DNA of 64,000 bases from Microbulbifer marinus. Its GTDB lineage: Bacteria > Pseudomonadota > Gammaproteobacteria > Pseudomonadales > Cellvibrionaceae. The stretch lies in assembly GCF_900107725.1 (NCBI RefSeq), contig NZ_FNQO01000003.1, positions 124,001 to 188,000 of the forward strand, given 5' to 3'. This document shows positions 46,579 to 56,924 of the stretch, piece after piece. Both the position numbers and the translations under genes were made by a program. The stretch's first letter is position 1. Every line of letters begins with the position of its first letter. The notes below the pieces were generated by a model, which made no database searches, was not told the DNA's origin, and saw only the letters and a program-made list of their open reading frames with translations.

Positions 46579-48447
46579 TTAAATCCAGAGTTTTTGTACA
46601 CGGCGACCGCCGTAGAACAAGTTGATGATTGCCCGGGTGCCCATGATGGCGCTGAACATAGAGGTCAGGATGCCGATGGACAGGGTCACGGCGAAGCCCT
46701 GTACCGGGCCGGAGCCGATTGCATAGAGGATCACCGCCACAATCAGAGTGGTGATGTTTGCATCCACGATGGTGCTATAGGCATTGTCGAAGCCGGCCGT
46801 GATCGCCGACTGCGGCGGCATGCCGTTGCGCAGTTCCTCCCTTATTCGGGAGAAGATCAGCACGTTGGCATCCACCGCCATACCCACTGTCAGTACGATA
46901 CCGGCGATTCCGGGCAGGGTCAGCGTGGCGCCGAGAATCGACATCACCGCCACCAGCAGCACCATATTCACCGCCAGGGCGATATTCGCGGCCAGGCCGA
47001 ACACGCGGTAGAACAGCAGCATACAGACGAGTACCGCCAGCAGGCCGATCTGCACCGACGTGACGCCGACCTTAATGTTGTCGGCACCCAGGGACGGGCC
47101 GATCACCCGCTCTTCGACGAAATACATCGGCGCCGCCAGGGCACCGGCGCGCAGCAGCAGGGCCAGCTCCTGGGCTTCGGCGGGGCTGTCGAGGCCGGTG
47201 ATGCGGAACTGGCGACCGAGCGCGCTCTGCACGGTGGCCAGGCTGATGATCTTCTTGTCGTCGGTGCGCTTCTGCACCACGATCTCATTGCCCGCGGCGT
47301 CCGTCTGGGTCTCCGGCACAAAGCGGCTCTCGATAAACAGCGTGCCCATGCGGCGACCGACATTTTTCCAGGTAGCGCGGTGCATCAGCTCGCCACCGCG
47401 GGAATCCAGGGTGATGTTAACCTGCGGGAAACCGCTCTCGTCGTAGCCGACGCGGGCGTCGGTCACCCGGTCACCCTTGATGATGACCTTGCGCTCCAGC
47501 CAGGCACCGCCGTACATCTGGCGTTGCTGCTCATTGCGGTACTCGAAATATTCCTTGTTGGTCACCAGGGTGTCCGGGCGCGCCTCCATACGGTACTCGA
47601 GGTTCGCGGTCTTACCGATAATGCGCTTGGCTTCGGCGGTATCCTGCACGCCCGGCAGTTCCACCACGATGCGGTTGCGGCCCTGGCGCTGCACGATCGG
47701 CTCGGCCACGCCCAGCTCGTTAACGCGGTTGCGCAGGGTGGTGAGGTTCTGGGTTACCGCGTAGTCCTCGAGCTGCTTGATCTCCTGCTCGGACAGGGTC
47801 GCACGGACTTCGAGGTTGTCGCCGCTGCCGCCTTCGGTCAGCTGCAGCTGTGGGAATTCCTTGCGCATGGTGGAGACCGCCAGGTCGCGCAGGTCTTCGC
47901 TGCGGAAGCGGGCGACAACTTCGCGATCGTCCACCAGGTCCACACTGCGGTAGCGCGCCTTGGCCGTGCGCAGTTTGGCCTTAACATCCTGCGCGTAGCC
48001 TTCCATGTTCGTTTTGACGATGGTGTTGGTGTCCACTTCCATCAGGAAGTGCACGCCACCAGCCAGGTCCAGGCCCAGCTTCATCGGGCTGCCGCCGAGA
48101 TTGCTCAGCCAATCCGGTGTCGTGGAAGCCAGGTTCAGCGCCACCACGTAGTCGCTGTGACCCAGCGCTTCTTGAATCGCCCGCTTCGCCGGCAGCTGAT
48201 CGTCCATCGATTCGAGACGCAGCAGCACGGCCTTGTCGCCCACTTCGCCGCCGATATAGCTGATGCCCGCCTCATCCAGGGACTTCTGTGCGCGATCGAG
48301 GACATTCTGCCCCACGTTCATGGCGCTGGACTGACCGGAGATCTGTACGGCGGGATCCGGCTTGTAGAGGTTGGGCGCGGCGTAGGTCAAGCCGAGGACC
48401 ACAACCACAAGAATCAGGAGGTACTTCCAGAAGGGGTAGCGATTCAT
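46579..48447 (-). CDS. secD: Protein translocase subunit SecD
   Basis: A 622-aa six-helix membrane protein with a large periplasmic P1 domain. Conserved MKLGLDLAGGVHFLMEVD, RNRIVVELPGVQD, and the membrane region GMAVDANVLIFSRIREE and LIVAVILYAIGSGPVQGFAVTL are present. Pairs with SecF. Normally preceded by yajC; here the gap before it (48448-48793) has no yajC. Confidence 0.98.
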   Translation of the reverse strand: MNRYPFWKYLLILVVVVLGLTYAAPNLYKPDPAVQISGQSSAMNVGQNVLDRAQKSLDEAGISYIGGEVGDKAVLLRLESMDDQLPAKRAIQEALGHSDYVVALNLASTTPDWLSNLGGSPMKLGLDLAGGVHFLMEVDTNTIVKTNMEGYAQDVKAKLRTAKARYRSVDLVDDREVVARFRSEDLRDLAVSTMRKEFPQLQLTEGGSGDNLEVRATLSEQEIKQLEDYAVTQNLTTLRNRVNELGVAEPIVQRQGRNRIVVELPGVQDTAEAKRIIGKTANLEYRMEARPDTLVTNKEYFEYRNEQQRQMYGGAWLERKVIIKGDRVTDARVGYDESGFPQVNITLDSRGGELMHRATWKNVGRRMGTLFIESRFVPETQTDAAGNEIVVQKRTDDKKIISLATVQSALGRQFRITGLDSPAEAQELALLLRAGALAAPMYFVEERVIGPSLGADNIKVGVTSVQIGLLAVLVCMLLFYRVFGLAANIALAVNMVLLVAVMSILGATLTLPGIAGIVLTVGMAVDANVLIFSRIREELRNGMPPQSAITAGFDNAYSTIVDANITTLIVAVILYAIGSGPVQGFAVTLSIGILTSMFSAIMGTRAIINLFYGGRRVQKLWI

Positions 48448-48641
48448 GCTGCTCTCATTGTTTTAGTGCGGCCTTGTGGGCCGGTAAATCTTGGCAATGT
48501 CGGAGGATATGCGGGCGCCGAAGGCGGATTGCAAGGCGCAGAAGCCCCCAAGTGGGGGCCGATTATACGGGGATAGGGTTGGGGTACAAATCGGCCGGCT
48601 CGGCCTGTACCCAGTAGCCACTTTCGTGGCGCCCCTGCTCC

Positions 48642-48732
48642 GGGGACCTTTTCGCCAGACACGCGGTGAATACATCCCTGTACGCTCCCCACGGCCATCC
48701 ATGGCCGCAGAAGGTCTGGCAAAAAGGTCCCC
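48642..48732. repeat. Inverted-repeat element in the tgt-secD gap
   Basis: Arms GGGGACCTTTTCGCCAGAC (48642-48660) and its complement (48714-48732), one mismatch in 19, flank a 53-nt loop with gtgaatacatccctgtacgc. The loop sequence resembles a dispersed intergenic repeat I associate with marine gammaproteobacterial genomes. The rest of 48448-48793 shows no gene that I can support. Confidence 0.7.
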
Positions 48733-48793
48733 GGCATCAGGGCCTTCGCATCGACACCCTGCAATATCGGCTCTCGCTGGTGGAGCGCTCGCC

Positions 48794-51017
<2,224 letters not shown>

Positions 51018-51159
51018 GGAATCAGTTTAGGTGGTCAACAAGTGGGCGCGAAGAGTAACGGAAAGCAGCCCCGCCGCCAAATCCGGTTGACCGGTTACCG
51101 CCCATCGCTATAATCGTCCCCCTCGCCGAGGCACCCGAACGACATTGCCTCGCGCTGCT

Positions 51160-51246
51160 GCCAGAGTGGTGAAATTGGTAGACACGACGGATTCAAAATC
51201 CGTTGGGGTAAAACCCGTGCCGGTTCGAGTCCGGCCTCTGGTACCA
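51160..51246 (+). tRNA. tRNA-Leu(CAA)
   Basis: An 87-nt class II tRNA. Acceptor GCCAGAG pairs with CTCTGGT (first pair G-U), anticodon loop TTCAAAA gives anticodon CAA (reads UUG), a long variable arm (TTGGGGTAAAACCCG) marks a leucine tRNA, the T-loop reads GGTTCGAGTCC, and CCA is encoded at 51244-51246. Confidence 0.97.
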
Positions 51247-51253
51247 AACAAAT

Positions 51254-51281
51254 AAAGGCCCGCACTTGCGGGCCTTTTTTG
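51254..51281 (+). terminator. Rho-independent terminator of tRNA-Leu
   Basis: Stem aaaggcccgc/gcgggccttt with loop actt followed by a T-run, 8 nt after the tRNA CCA end. Confidence 0.9.
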
Positions 51282-51350
51282 TTTGCTATCGGAGGCCAGC
51301 GAGAGCGGCACCCCGGTTCGACCGATTGCGCCCAGGGCGCAATCAACAAC
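51268..51350 (+). repeat. tRNA-downstream repeat, copy A
   Basis: Begins gcgggccttttttgtttg and contains ggttcgaccgattgcgcccag. It aligns with copies at 51449-51525 and 54430-54505. It overlaps the right half of the terminator. Confidence 0.55.
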
Positions 51351-51448
51351 GAGCAGCCGCCAGCGGCCGCGAAGCCCGCAGGGCCAAAAAAGCCTGGGCT
51401 TTTTTGGTTAGTCCGGCCGGGTTCAACGCTCAAAACTACCCATCTCAT

Positions 51449-51525
51449 GCGGGTCTTCTTGTTTGGTACCACGGCCGGCGAGAACAGGCTCGCGGTTCGA
51501 CCAACCGCGCAGTGGTTGGGACGCC
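51449..51525 (+). repeat. tRNA-downstream repeat, copy B
   Basis: Begins gcgggtcttcttgtttggta and contains ggttcgaccaaccgcgcag; shares the same order of blocks as copy A. The 51526-52044 stretch after it has no supported gene and becomes AT-rich from about 51,720. Confidence 0.55.
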
Positions 51526-52044
51526 GCGGGCGCCCGCAGGCGCAAACCGGCCGGAGTAAAGGCGCCAGGGCTTTCGCCAAATTCAATCCCAGTCGAGGCC
51601 CTACCCGCGGGTCTCCACGACTTTAGGCCTCGACATCGAGTCTGAATCCCGCACCTCTCCCCACGCCGTACCGGGGGCCGGTGTTCGCCCCTGCCGCTGA
51701 TCAATCGCTGAACAGCTTTAAACAAGCGAGGACAGAGGCAGATACTTTCGCTAAACCCAAGCCCTGACGCGTATTTCGAGCAAAACTACCGTGTTCAGCA
51801 GCCCTAGGCTCGTTAACACTCACAGCCGCTCTGTAACTCATTGATTTCATTACAAACTCATCCTTGCTCAATAGTCAGCTCGCCTGTCGCGAAAGTAGCC
51901 CAGAGGCTTGTTGATTCTGGCGTCCGCTTTATCTCCGCCTAGCAAACTATTGATATCCCATGTGTTTTCGAAGAATCTAAAAAACGCTGACAAGTGAGAT
52001 ATGAAGCCAAGGTGATATGAAGCCTATGGCTTTTGAATAAAACT

Positions 52045-52051
52045 GTTAGGG
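52045..52051 (+). other. Isolated recombination core site (GTTAGGG)
   Basis: A GTTRRRY-type 7-mer 23 nt before the first cassette gene of the cluster. The matching left half of an attC is not recognisable upstream; it may be decayed. The 11-mer gatatgaagcc occurs twice just upstream, role unknown. Confidence 0.45.
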
Positions 52052-52073
52052 CAAGCACGAAGAGACAATTTCG

Positions 52074-52490
52074 ATGATAAGAGCTTTAGTTTTTATATTC
52101 TCTGTACTTCCAATTTCTTCATTCGCATGTAGCTGTCTATACCAACCGCTAGAAAAGCATGTTGAAAGCGCAAAAAATATTTACTTGGGAGTGTTGATGT
52201 CGTCAAAAGTGATTACCCCTGAGTCAGAGGAGCAGTGGCCGTACATAGAAGGCACTTTCAAAGTTGAGACCGTGATTAAAGGTAAACCAAATAAAATTGA
52301 AACAATACGCACAGGATTTGGTGGCGGAGATTGCGGCATTCCCATGACAACTGGTAGAGCATACGTAATTTTCTTTGAAAGTGAGGATTATCACATTGGG
52401 TCATGTGGAGCGTCCGGGCAAGTTCAAAGATATGAAGAAAAAGACTTTGTCAGTAAGTTACAGGACATCGTCAGTGTACAACAGCCCTAA
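52074..52490 (+). CDS. Secreted NTR/TIMP-like cassette protein
   Basis: A 138-aa protein with a signal peptide (MIRALVFIFSVLPISSFA) whose predicted mature N-terminus begins CSCLYQP. A CxC start followed by a beta-rich domain with further cysteines (GGDCGIP and IGSCGAS) is the pattern of netrin/TIMP-like (NTR) domains, in which the N-terminal Cys chelates a metalloprotease. Bacterial homologues of this type are annotated only as TIMP-like or hypothetical; inhibitory function is a guess. It fills the first cassette of the cluster. Confidence 0.7.
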   Translation: MIRALVFIFSVLPISSFACSCLYQPLEKHVESAKNIYLGVLMSSKVITPESEEQWPYIEGTFKVETVIKGKPNKIETIRTGFGGGDCGIPMTTGRAYVIFFESEDYHIGSCGASGQVQRYEEKDFVSKLQDIVSVQQP

Positions 52491-52605
52491 CAAAGCAATG
52501 CAGTCGACGTCTTACTTTGTGCATTTTTTGCACGGTCGCTGCGCTGCTATTTTAGTACAAAAAGCACACAAAGTAAGCCGCGTCTGATTGCGGTGCTAGT
52601 TGTTC
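52485..52605 (+). other. attC site of the cluster
   Basis: From ccctaac (52485-52491) to gttgttc (52599-52605, a degenerate right box), 121 bp. Arms gtcttactttgtgca and cacacaaagtaagc pair; the central loop has ggtcgctgcgct, the complement of the agcgaagcgacc loop seen in the main-array attC family. Confidence 0.75.
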
Positions 52606-52621
52606 GCAGAAGGAGAGAACT

Positions 52622-53032
52622 ATGAATACAAGGAAGAAGTTTTATATTTTAAACACGAACAATAAGTATCGAGATGAAGATCAAGTTGAAATGCTTAGCG
52701 AGGGTATAGCTGCGGAATTTTGTGAAAGAAAAAATAACATCGATAAAATACAAGGAGGGGATACCGTATTTTTATATGGAAATAAACAAGGTATTCTAGG
52801 GTATGGCCAGGGAAGCGGTATCGTTCTGAGTAAAGATAGAATTAGGCCTGAAAATGGCGAACTTGTTGAGGGAGGTTGCCATTATCAAAAATTGTCAAAT
52901 TTTTGCATTGTTAAGCCATTAACCGCCCAAGAAATAAAGGAAATTCTCCAGCGCAATCTCCAGTTTAATCGTACATTTCTCACTTTGACGGATGGTCAAA
53001 AGCTATTAGATGTATTGGAGCAGCGCAACTAA
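52622..53032 (+). CDS. Cassette protein, possibly PUA/EVE-like
   Basis: A 136-aa cytosolic protein starting MNTRKKFYILNTNNKYRDED. Short beta segments KFYILNTNNK, GGDTVFLYGNKQGILGYGQGSG and HYQKLSNFCIVKPL recall PUA-superfamily (EVE, ASCH) folds that read modified bases or RNA, but the similarity is structural impression only. It has a GGAG-type site before the ATG. Its stop lies in the following attC. Confidence 0.65.
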   Translation: MNTRKKFYILNTNNKYRDEDQVEMLSEGIAAEFCERKNNIDKIQGGDTVFLYGNKQGILGYGQGSGIVLSKDRIRPENGELVEGGCHYQKLSNFCIVKPLTAQEIKEILQRNLQFNRTFLTLTDGQKLLDVLEQRN

Positions 53033-53167
53033 CAAGGCCAGGCAGATTGCTCCGGGCTTCGACCCTCCGCAGACACTCAACGCTGCTCAACTGTTGAGCG
53101 AACCACTGCACTCCCATTTTCGTTGCACATGTGGCGGCATTGACCGCTCGTACTGACGAAGTTAAAC
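53027..53167 (+). other. attC site of the cluster
   Basis: From aactaac (53027-53033) to gttaaac (53161-53167), 141 bp, beginning taacaaggccaggcag as attC 8533-8664 does on the other strand. Internal arms around caacgctgctcaactgttgagcg are visible. Confidence 0.8.
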
Positions 53168-53182
53168 AAATAAGGAAACCCA

Positions 53183-53578
53183 ATGATTGATCATTTAAGT
53201 ACATATGCTAAAGATTATGCTGCAACCAAAAAATTCTACAGAGATTCATTGGCTGTTCTTGGTTATCACATGCAAGAGGAATATGTTGCAGGTTGGAATA
53301 AAGATTTCCCAAACCAAAGAGTATGTGCTTTTGGCCCAGAAAAGACTCCAATCTTTTGGATTATAGAAGTTAAAGAAAGTTATACGCCGAGGCATATTGC
53401 TTTTTCAGCGGCCAATAGAGATGCTGTGGACTCCTTTCACAAAGCCGCGATGAAAAGTGGTGGAAGAGACAATGGCAAACCAGGCTTACGCAATGAATAT
53501 CATGAACATTACTATGGTGCATTTGCATTAGATCCTGATGGCAATAACATTGAGGCTGTTTGCCATCTGCCCGAATAA
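53183..53578 (+). CDS. VOC/glyoxalase-like cassette protein
   Basis: A 131-aa vicinal-oxygen-chelate protein: MIDHLSTYAKDYAATKKFYRDSL (first beta-alpha unit with a possible His ligand), PRHIAFSAANRDAVDSFHKAA, and the C-terminal YYGAFALDPDGNNIEAVCH with a Glu ligand position. The layout matches glyoxalase/bleomycin-resistance/dioxygenase-like proteins; substrate unknown. Start is 16 nt after the attC core. It differs from the other VOC protein of the main array (PhnB type), so this is not a duplicate. Confidence 0.88.
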   Translation: MIDHLSTYAKDYAATKKFYRDSLAVLGYHMQEEYVAGWNKDFPNQRVCAFGPEKTPIFWIIEVKESYTPRHIAFSAANRDAVDSFHKAAMKSGGRDNGKPGLRNEYHEHYYGAFALDPDGNNIEAVCHLPE

Positions 53579-53581
53579 ACT

Positions 53582-53682
53582 GTTGAACAAGGCGCTAACT
53601 TTTTAGACAAAAAATTGGACTGAACAGTCGTTGTTGGGCAACGCCTGTCCACATACATGGTGTTTCGAAATTCACGTTAAAC
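53582..53682 (+). other. Degenerate attC site of the cluster
   Basis: From gttgaac (53582-53588) to gttaaac (53676-53682). It follows a stop codon and precedes the next gene, but arms are weakly paired (aaggcgctaac with gttgttgggcaacgcc). Confidence 0.45.
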
Positions 53683-53718
53683 CCATGTGCAATCACCAGC
53701 AAAATAGAAACACAGCGA

Positions 53719-54330
53719 ATGACTGAAATTCCACTTACAAGGGTAATCGCGAGTAAAGAAAAACAGCTTCAAATTCGTAATTCCGTCAGCAATGCAGTAA
53801 ACATCCCCGGCGTTGCCCATATTGCTAGCGAGAAAGATGTAGACGCATTAACCTCGCTATTAGATAACCCAGAGATATCCAAACCAATTTATACACTTCC
53901 CCAGCAGATCAATCGCAACACCATTTCTGCATTTATTAATAAACATATTGAAGATCGTGCACTTGGCGAAGGTCTATTGATGGTCAGTACGGATGAGAGC
54001 GGCGTAGCCAGCGCGTATTACGATATTCAATTTTGGCCCCAATGGGCTGCTTGTGAGCTTGGCGGTGCCATTCGTGGCGACAGGCAGGGTGCTGGCCAGG
54101 GTAGCGACGGCGCAATCGCAGCTTTTAGCTGGCTGTTTGAAACTATTGGTGTTGATCTGATTTGTGAGACGGCGGCGCTTGATAATACTCGCACGGCGCA
54201 TCTCCTTGAGCGAATCGGATTTACCTACATGGGCGAAATCGAGAGCCAGTTAGCCGATGGAGGTGTGCGACCTTCACATTACTGGGAATTGAGCAAGGCC
54301 AATTGGTATCGCCGATTGCTCAAAAAGTAA
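53719..54330 (+). CDS. GNAT family N-acetyltransferase (cassette gene)
   Basis: A 203-aa protein of the GNAT fold, RimJ/RimL-like in layout: the IRGDRQGAGQGSDGAIAAFSWLFETIG segment is the acetyl-CoA pyrophosphate-binding region (R/Q-x-x-G-x-G/A), followed by LICETAALDNTRTAHLLERIGFTYMG and a C-terminal HYWELSKANWYRRL. The N-terminal part is less typical. Target unknown; GNATs in cassettes may modify antibiotics, tRNA or proteins, and none is indicated. Complete single-gene cassette, 36 nt after the preceding core. Confidence 0.85.
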   Translation: MTEIPLTRVIASKEKQLQIRNSVSNAVNIPGVAHIASEKDVDALTSLLDNPEISKPIYTLPQQINRNTISAFINKHIEDRALGEGLLMVSTDESGVASAYYDIQFWPQWAACELGGAIRGDRQGAGQGSDGAIAAFSWLFETIGVDLICETAALDNTRTAHLLERIGFTYMGEIESQLADGGVRPSHYWELSKANWYRRLLKK

Positions 54331-54400
54331 CAAGGCAAAACCTACACTTCGCTTCGGTTTACCGTATATCTCCGCGCTAAATACAGCATGCCGCACCTCC
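54325..54400 (+). other. Possible truncated attC at the right end of the cluster
   Basis: The stop codon region reads gtaacaaggcaaaacctaca then cttcgcttcggtttaccg, resembling the left half of an attC. I cannot find the right GTTRRRY box, so the element may be decayed. Confidence 0.35.
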
Positions 54401-54429
54401 GCTACCCAATTAGATAAAACCGCTAATAC

Positions 54430-54505
54430 GCGGGTCTTTTGACCTGGCATCTAACCGCCACCAGGGTGGATGCCCGATTGAACCAATCGCGCAGGGTTGC
54501 AAACT
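54430..54505 (+). repeat. tRNA-downstream repeat, copy C
   Basis: Begins gcgggtcttttgacctggca and contains gattgaaccaatcgcgcag; aligns imperfectly with copies A and B on the other side of the cassette cluster. Confidence 0.4.
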
Positions 54506-54531
54506 GAGCCGCCGATCAGCCGCTTACAGAG

Positions 54532-55179
54532 TCACTGTTCGACGCTGATTTTTTCCCCGGCATATTCCGTCGACGTCGCCCTTACCACCGGTTGCACCAT
54601 CAACGATTTGCCATCGTACCCAATATGCGGTTGTAGGTAGGGCTCGAACTGCACCGTATCCTCTCCCCCGGCCAACCAGCGCTCGACAAAATGAGTATCC
54701 GCCGGCGCAATCATCGGCAGAGATTTCTCATGGTACTTTTTCGTCGCCGGATGGGCGTCCAGCGTGATGATGGAGCAGCTGAGCAAATCACCCCAGGTCT
54801 TGTACAGGCCGCAGAAGAAAAACGGCGCACCGTAACTGAACTCCACCGGATTCTTGCCACCCTGGCTCTCGACCCAGGCGGTCGCCGGGATCAGGCAGCG
54901 GGACTTGCGGTATTCGGGGCGGGTGCCGAGTTTTTTCCAGTTGCTGTTGATCGACCAGTATTTGCGGTGCGGTTTCCAGCCGTCGCCATCGCGCTCCATA
55001 TACAGATGCCAGATCGCGTTTTCGATTTCGGGATCGCCATGTCTAGCGGTGACGATGGACACCTGCTGTGTCGGGCGGCGGCGACGCCCGAAGATCATGC
55101 GCTGCGGGTGGTGCACGCCGTAGATGTCCAGAAAGCGCTCAATGCCCGCGTGATCATCCACATCGAAGACACTGCACAT
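54532..55179 (-). CDS. SRAP/YedK-like SOS response-associated protein, divergent
   Basis: A 215-aa SRAP domain protein. The ATG at 55177-55179 gives MCSVFDVDD, so Cys2 becomes N-terminal after Met removal; it is the residue that crosslinks abasic sites in ssDNA (HMCES/YedK). The Asn in SINSNWKK, the Glu in PATAWVESQGG and the His in KKYHEKSLPMI occupy the other active-site positions. It differs from the standard MCGRF start and HDRMP motif. Its ATG overlaps the transporter stop by 4 nt. The longer open frame to 55251 is not real. Confidence 0.85.
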   Translation of the reverse strand: MCSVFDVDDHAGIERFLDIYGVHHPQRMIFGRRRRPTQQVSIVTARHGDPEIENAIWHLYMERDGDGWKPHRKYWSINSNWKKLGTRPEYRKSRCLIPATAWVESQGGKNPVEFSYGAPFFFCGLYKTWGDLLSCSIITLDAHPATKKYHEKSLPMIAPADTHFVERWLAGGEDTVQFEPYLQPHIGYDGKSLMVQPVVRATSTEYAGEKISVEQ

Positions 55180-56378
55180 CAGGACTGCACCGCGACCGGC
55201 TGCGACCCGCGCAGCGTCAGCATTGAAATTGCCAGCGCCGCCAGCGCACACAGCGCGATCGCCGCCACCAGTGGCAAGGGCGTGCCGTCGAACACCAGGC
55301 TGACGATTATGATGGCCACGGCTCCGAGCAGCATTTGCAAAGCCCCGCCCAGCGCGGCGGCCGTGCCGGCGATGGGGCCGTGCTCCTCGAGCGACAGTAC
55401 CATCGAAGTCGGTATCACCAGCCCAAGGAAAACATTACACAACAGCAGCATCGCCACCAGCACCGGGAAATCCGCAAAGCCTGCAGCGATCACCGCCAGC
55501 ATCAGCGTGGCGCTGGCGGCAAAGCCGGCCACCGCCCAGCGCACCACGGCCACCGAGCCGAAGCGCTCGCCGAGATTCGCGGCGAACTGGCTGGAGGTGA
55601 AAAAGCCGAGCGCGTTCAGGGCAAAGGCGAGGCTGAACTGCGTCGGTGTCAGCCCGTAGTGGCCCGTATACAGGAAGGACGACGTGGACAGGAAAACGAA
55701 AAAGCTCGACATGCCGAGGCCACCGATCACGGTGAGCCCCATATAGCCGGGATCGCGCAGCAAGGTGGCAAAGGCGCTGCGCATGGCGCCGAACTGGAAA
55801 GGTACGCGATCCTCGGCACGCAGCGTCTCCGGCAGGCCTACACCGGCGAGCACCAGGCTCAGCACCGTGGCCGCCGCCACCGCGATAAACACCGACGGCC
55901 AGCCGAAGGGCCCGATCAGCGCGCTGCCGGCCAGCGGCGCCAGCATCGGCGAGATGGAAATCACCAGCATTACCGTCGTCATCAGGCGCGTGGCCTCGGT
56001 GCCGGTATAGCGGTCGCGAATCACTGCTCGCGGGATGGACATTACCGAGGCGGCGCCAACCCCCTGGATAAAACGCAGCGCGATCAGCCATTCGATCGTG
56101 GGCGCCAAGGCGCAACCGACGGACGCCACCGCAAACAGCACCAGGCCGAAATACAACGGCGGTTTGCGCCCGAACATATCGGAGGCCGGGCCATAGAACA
56201 GCTGGCAGATGCCGAACGCGATGAAAAAGGACATCAGCGTGTACTGGGTGGCCTCCACCGGCGCCCCCAGGCTGTCGGCAATAACCGGCAGCGCCGGCAG
56301 GTACATATCGATCGCAAACGGGCCGACACAGCTCAACAAACCGAGAATCAGCGCCATCCTGACCAGATCCGATTGCAT
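55179..56378 (-). CDS. Bcr/CflA family MFS multidrug efflux transporter
   Basis: A 399-aa 12-helix major facilitator. MALILGLLSCVGPFAIDMYLPALPVIADSL and GPASDMFGRKPPLYFGL match the Bcr/CflA (drug:H+ antiporter-1) family; RFIQGVGAASVMSIPRAVIRDRYTG is its motif C region. Substrate unknown (bicyclomycin, chloramphenicol and others in relatives). Overlaps and is coupled to the SRAP gene downstream. Confidence 0.94.
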   Translation of the reverse strand: MQSDLVRMALILGLLSCVGPFAIDMYLPALPVIADSLGAPVEATQYTLMSFFIAFGICQLFYGPASDMFGRKPPLYFGLVLFAVASVGCALAPTIEWLIALRFIQGVGAASVMSIPRAVIRDRYTGTEATRLMTTVMLVISISPMLAPLAGSALIGPFGWPSVFIAVAAATVLSLVLAGVGLPETLRAEDRVPFQFGAMRSAFATLLRDPGYMGLTVIGGLGMSSFFVFLSTSSFLYTGHYGLTPTQFSLAFALNALGFFTSSQFAANLGERFGSVAVVRWAVAGFAASATLMLAVIAAGFADFPVLVAMLLLCNVFLGLVIPTSMVLSLEEHGPIAGTAAALGGALQMLLGAVAIIIVSLVFDGTPLPLVAAIALCALAALAISMLTLRGSQPVAVQS

Positions 56379-56924
56379 ATCCCAATTCCAATAATTCTGC
56401 TGATTACTTCCCGGCCTTGGCTAGTCGTAGATAAGCGCGGGGCGACTCACCGATTCTAGCAGGATAAATAGCGGCATCTCTGCATCATCCCGTCGAAACA
56501 TCCCAAATAAAACCAGCATTAAGGGTCAATTTGACAAAAATAGAACTATTACCGGAAACCCCGTCCGCATCTAACTTAGGATTCAAAACTTCAGTAAACA
56601 GGCAGACGGCAATTGGCGAGCCCCTGTGCTGAGGGCTCTGCTTGCAAAAGACCGAACGCATCTCGCCCGGCCAAATGCCCAGAAAGCAGCTGACCTGATG
56701 GTCAGTCATTAGTATCCAGTTTTAGACACACGGAAGTTCGACCTAGTCGTTGAACGTTGCTCGATCACGGACCGCAGTAGCAACCGCTGGATTTGTCGCC
56801 CGTACTTACCGGCGACAATGTTGCAGATACAGGTGATCGCCATGTTTGGCAGACAACTTCCCAGCCCGAACGCTGCGTTCGGTGACCACAGTTTTGACCG
56901 ATGTGCCGCATTGGGGCAGCGCAG
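56379..56924. other. Intergenic region upstream of GT25 gene
   Basis: About 545 bp without a gene I can support. A - strand frame 56709-57215 (168 codons) overlaps the GT25 N-terminus and is unrecognised. A short inverted repeat ctgacc/ggtcag lies near 56690-56705. The first part is AT-rich and may hold promoters. Confidence 0.4.

Larger units (their letters stand above)
52045..54400 (+). mobile_element. CALIN: integrase-less cluster of attC-flanked cassettes
   Basis: Four + strand genes in a row, each AT-rich and unrelated to its neighbours, separated by sequences with attC boxes. The site 52485-52605 has the same long-arm/loop pattern as the main array's attC family; 53027-53167 shares taacaaggccaggcag with attC 8533-8664. 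A GTTAGGG core (52045-52051) opens the first cassette. There is no integrase in the cluster; the nearest intI is 42 kb away. Orientation is opposite to the main array. Confidence 0.78.

Noticed and set aside
46567..48576. A 669-codon + strand frame antisense to secD
   Set aside because: Shadow of secD; composition rich in His/Gln/Gly as expected of antisense GC-rich DNA.
51095..51586. Frames with an EAGLEPARVLPQ-type stretch around tRNA-Leu
   Set aside because: Well-known artefact of translating a tRNA gene.
51160..54531. Genomic island integrated at tRNA-Leu by a phage-type integrase
   Set aside because: No tyrosine or serine integrase gene next to the tRNA and no clear repeat of the tRNA 3' end; attC sites explain the cluster better.
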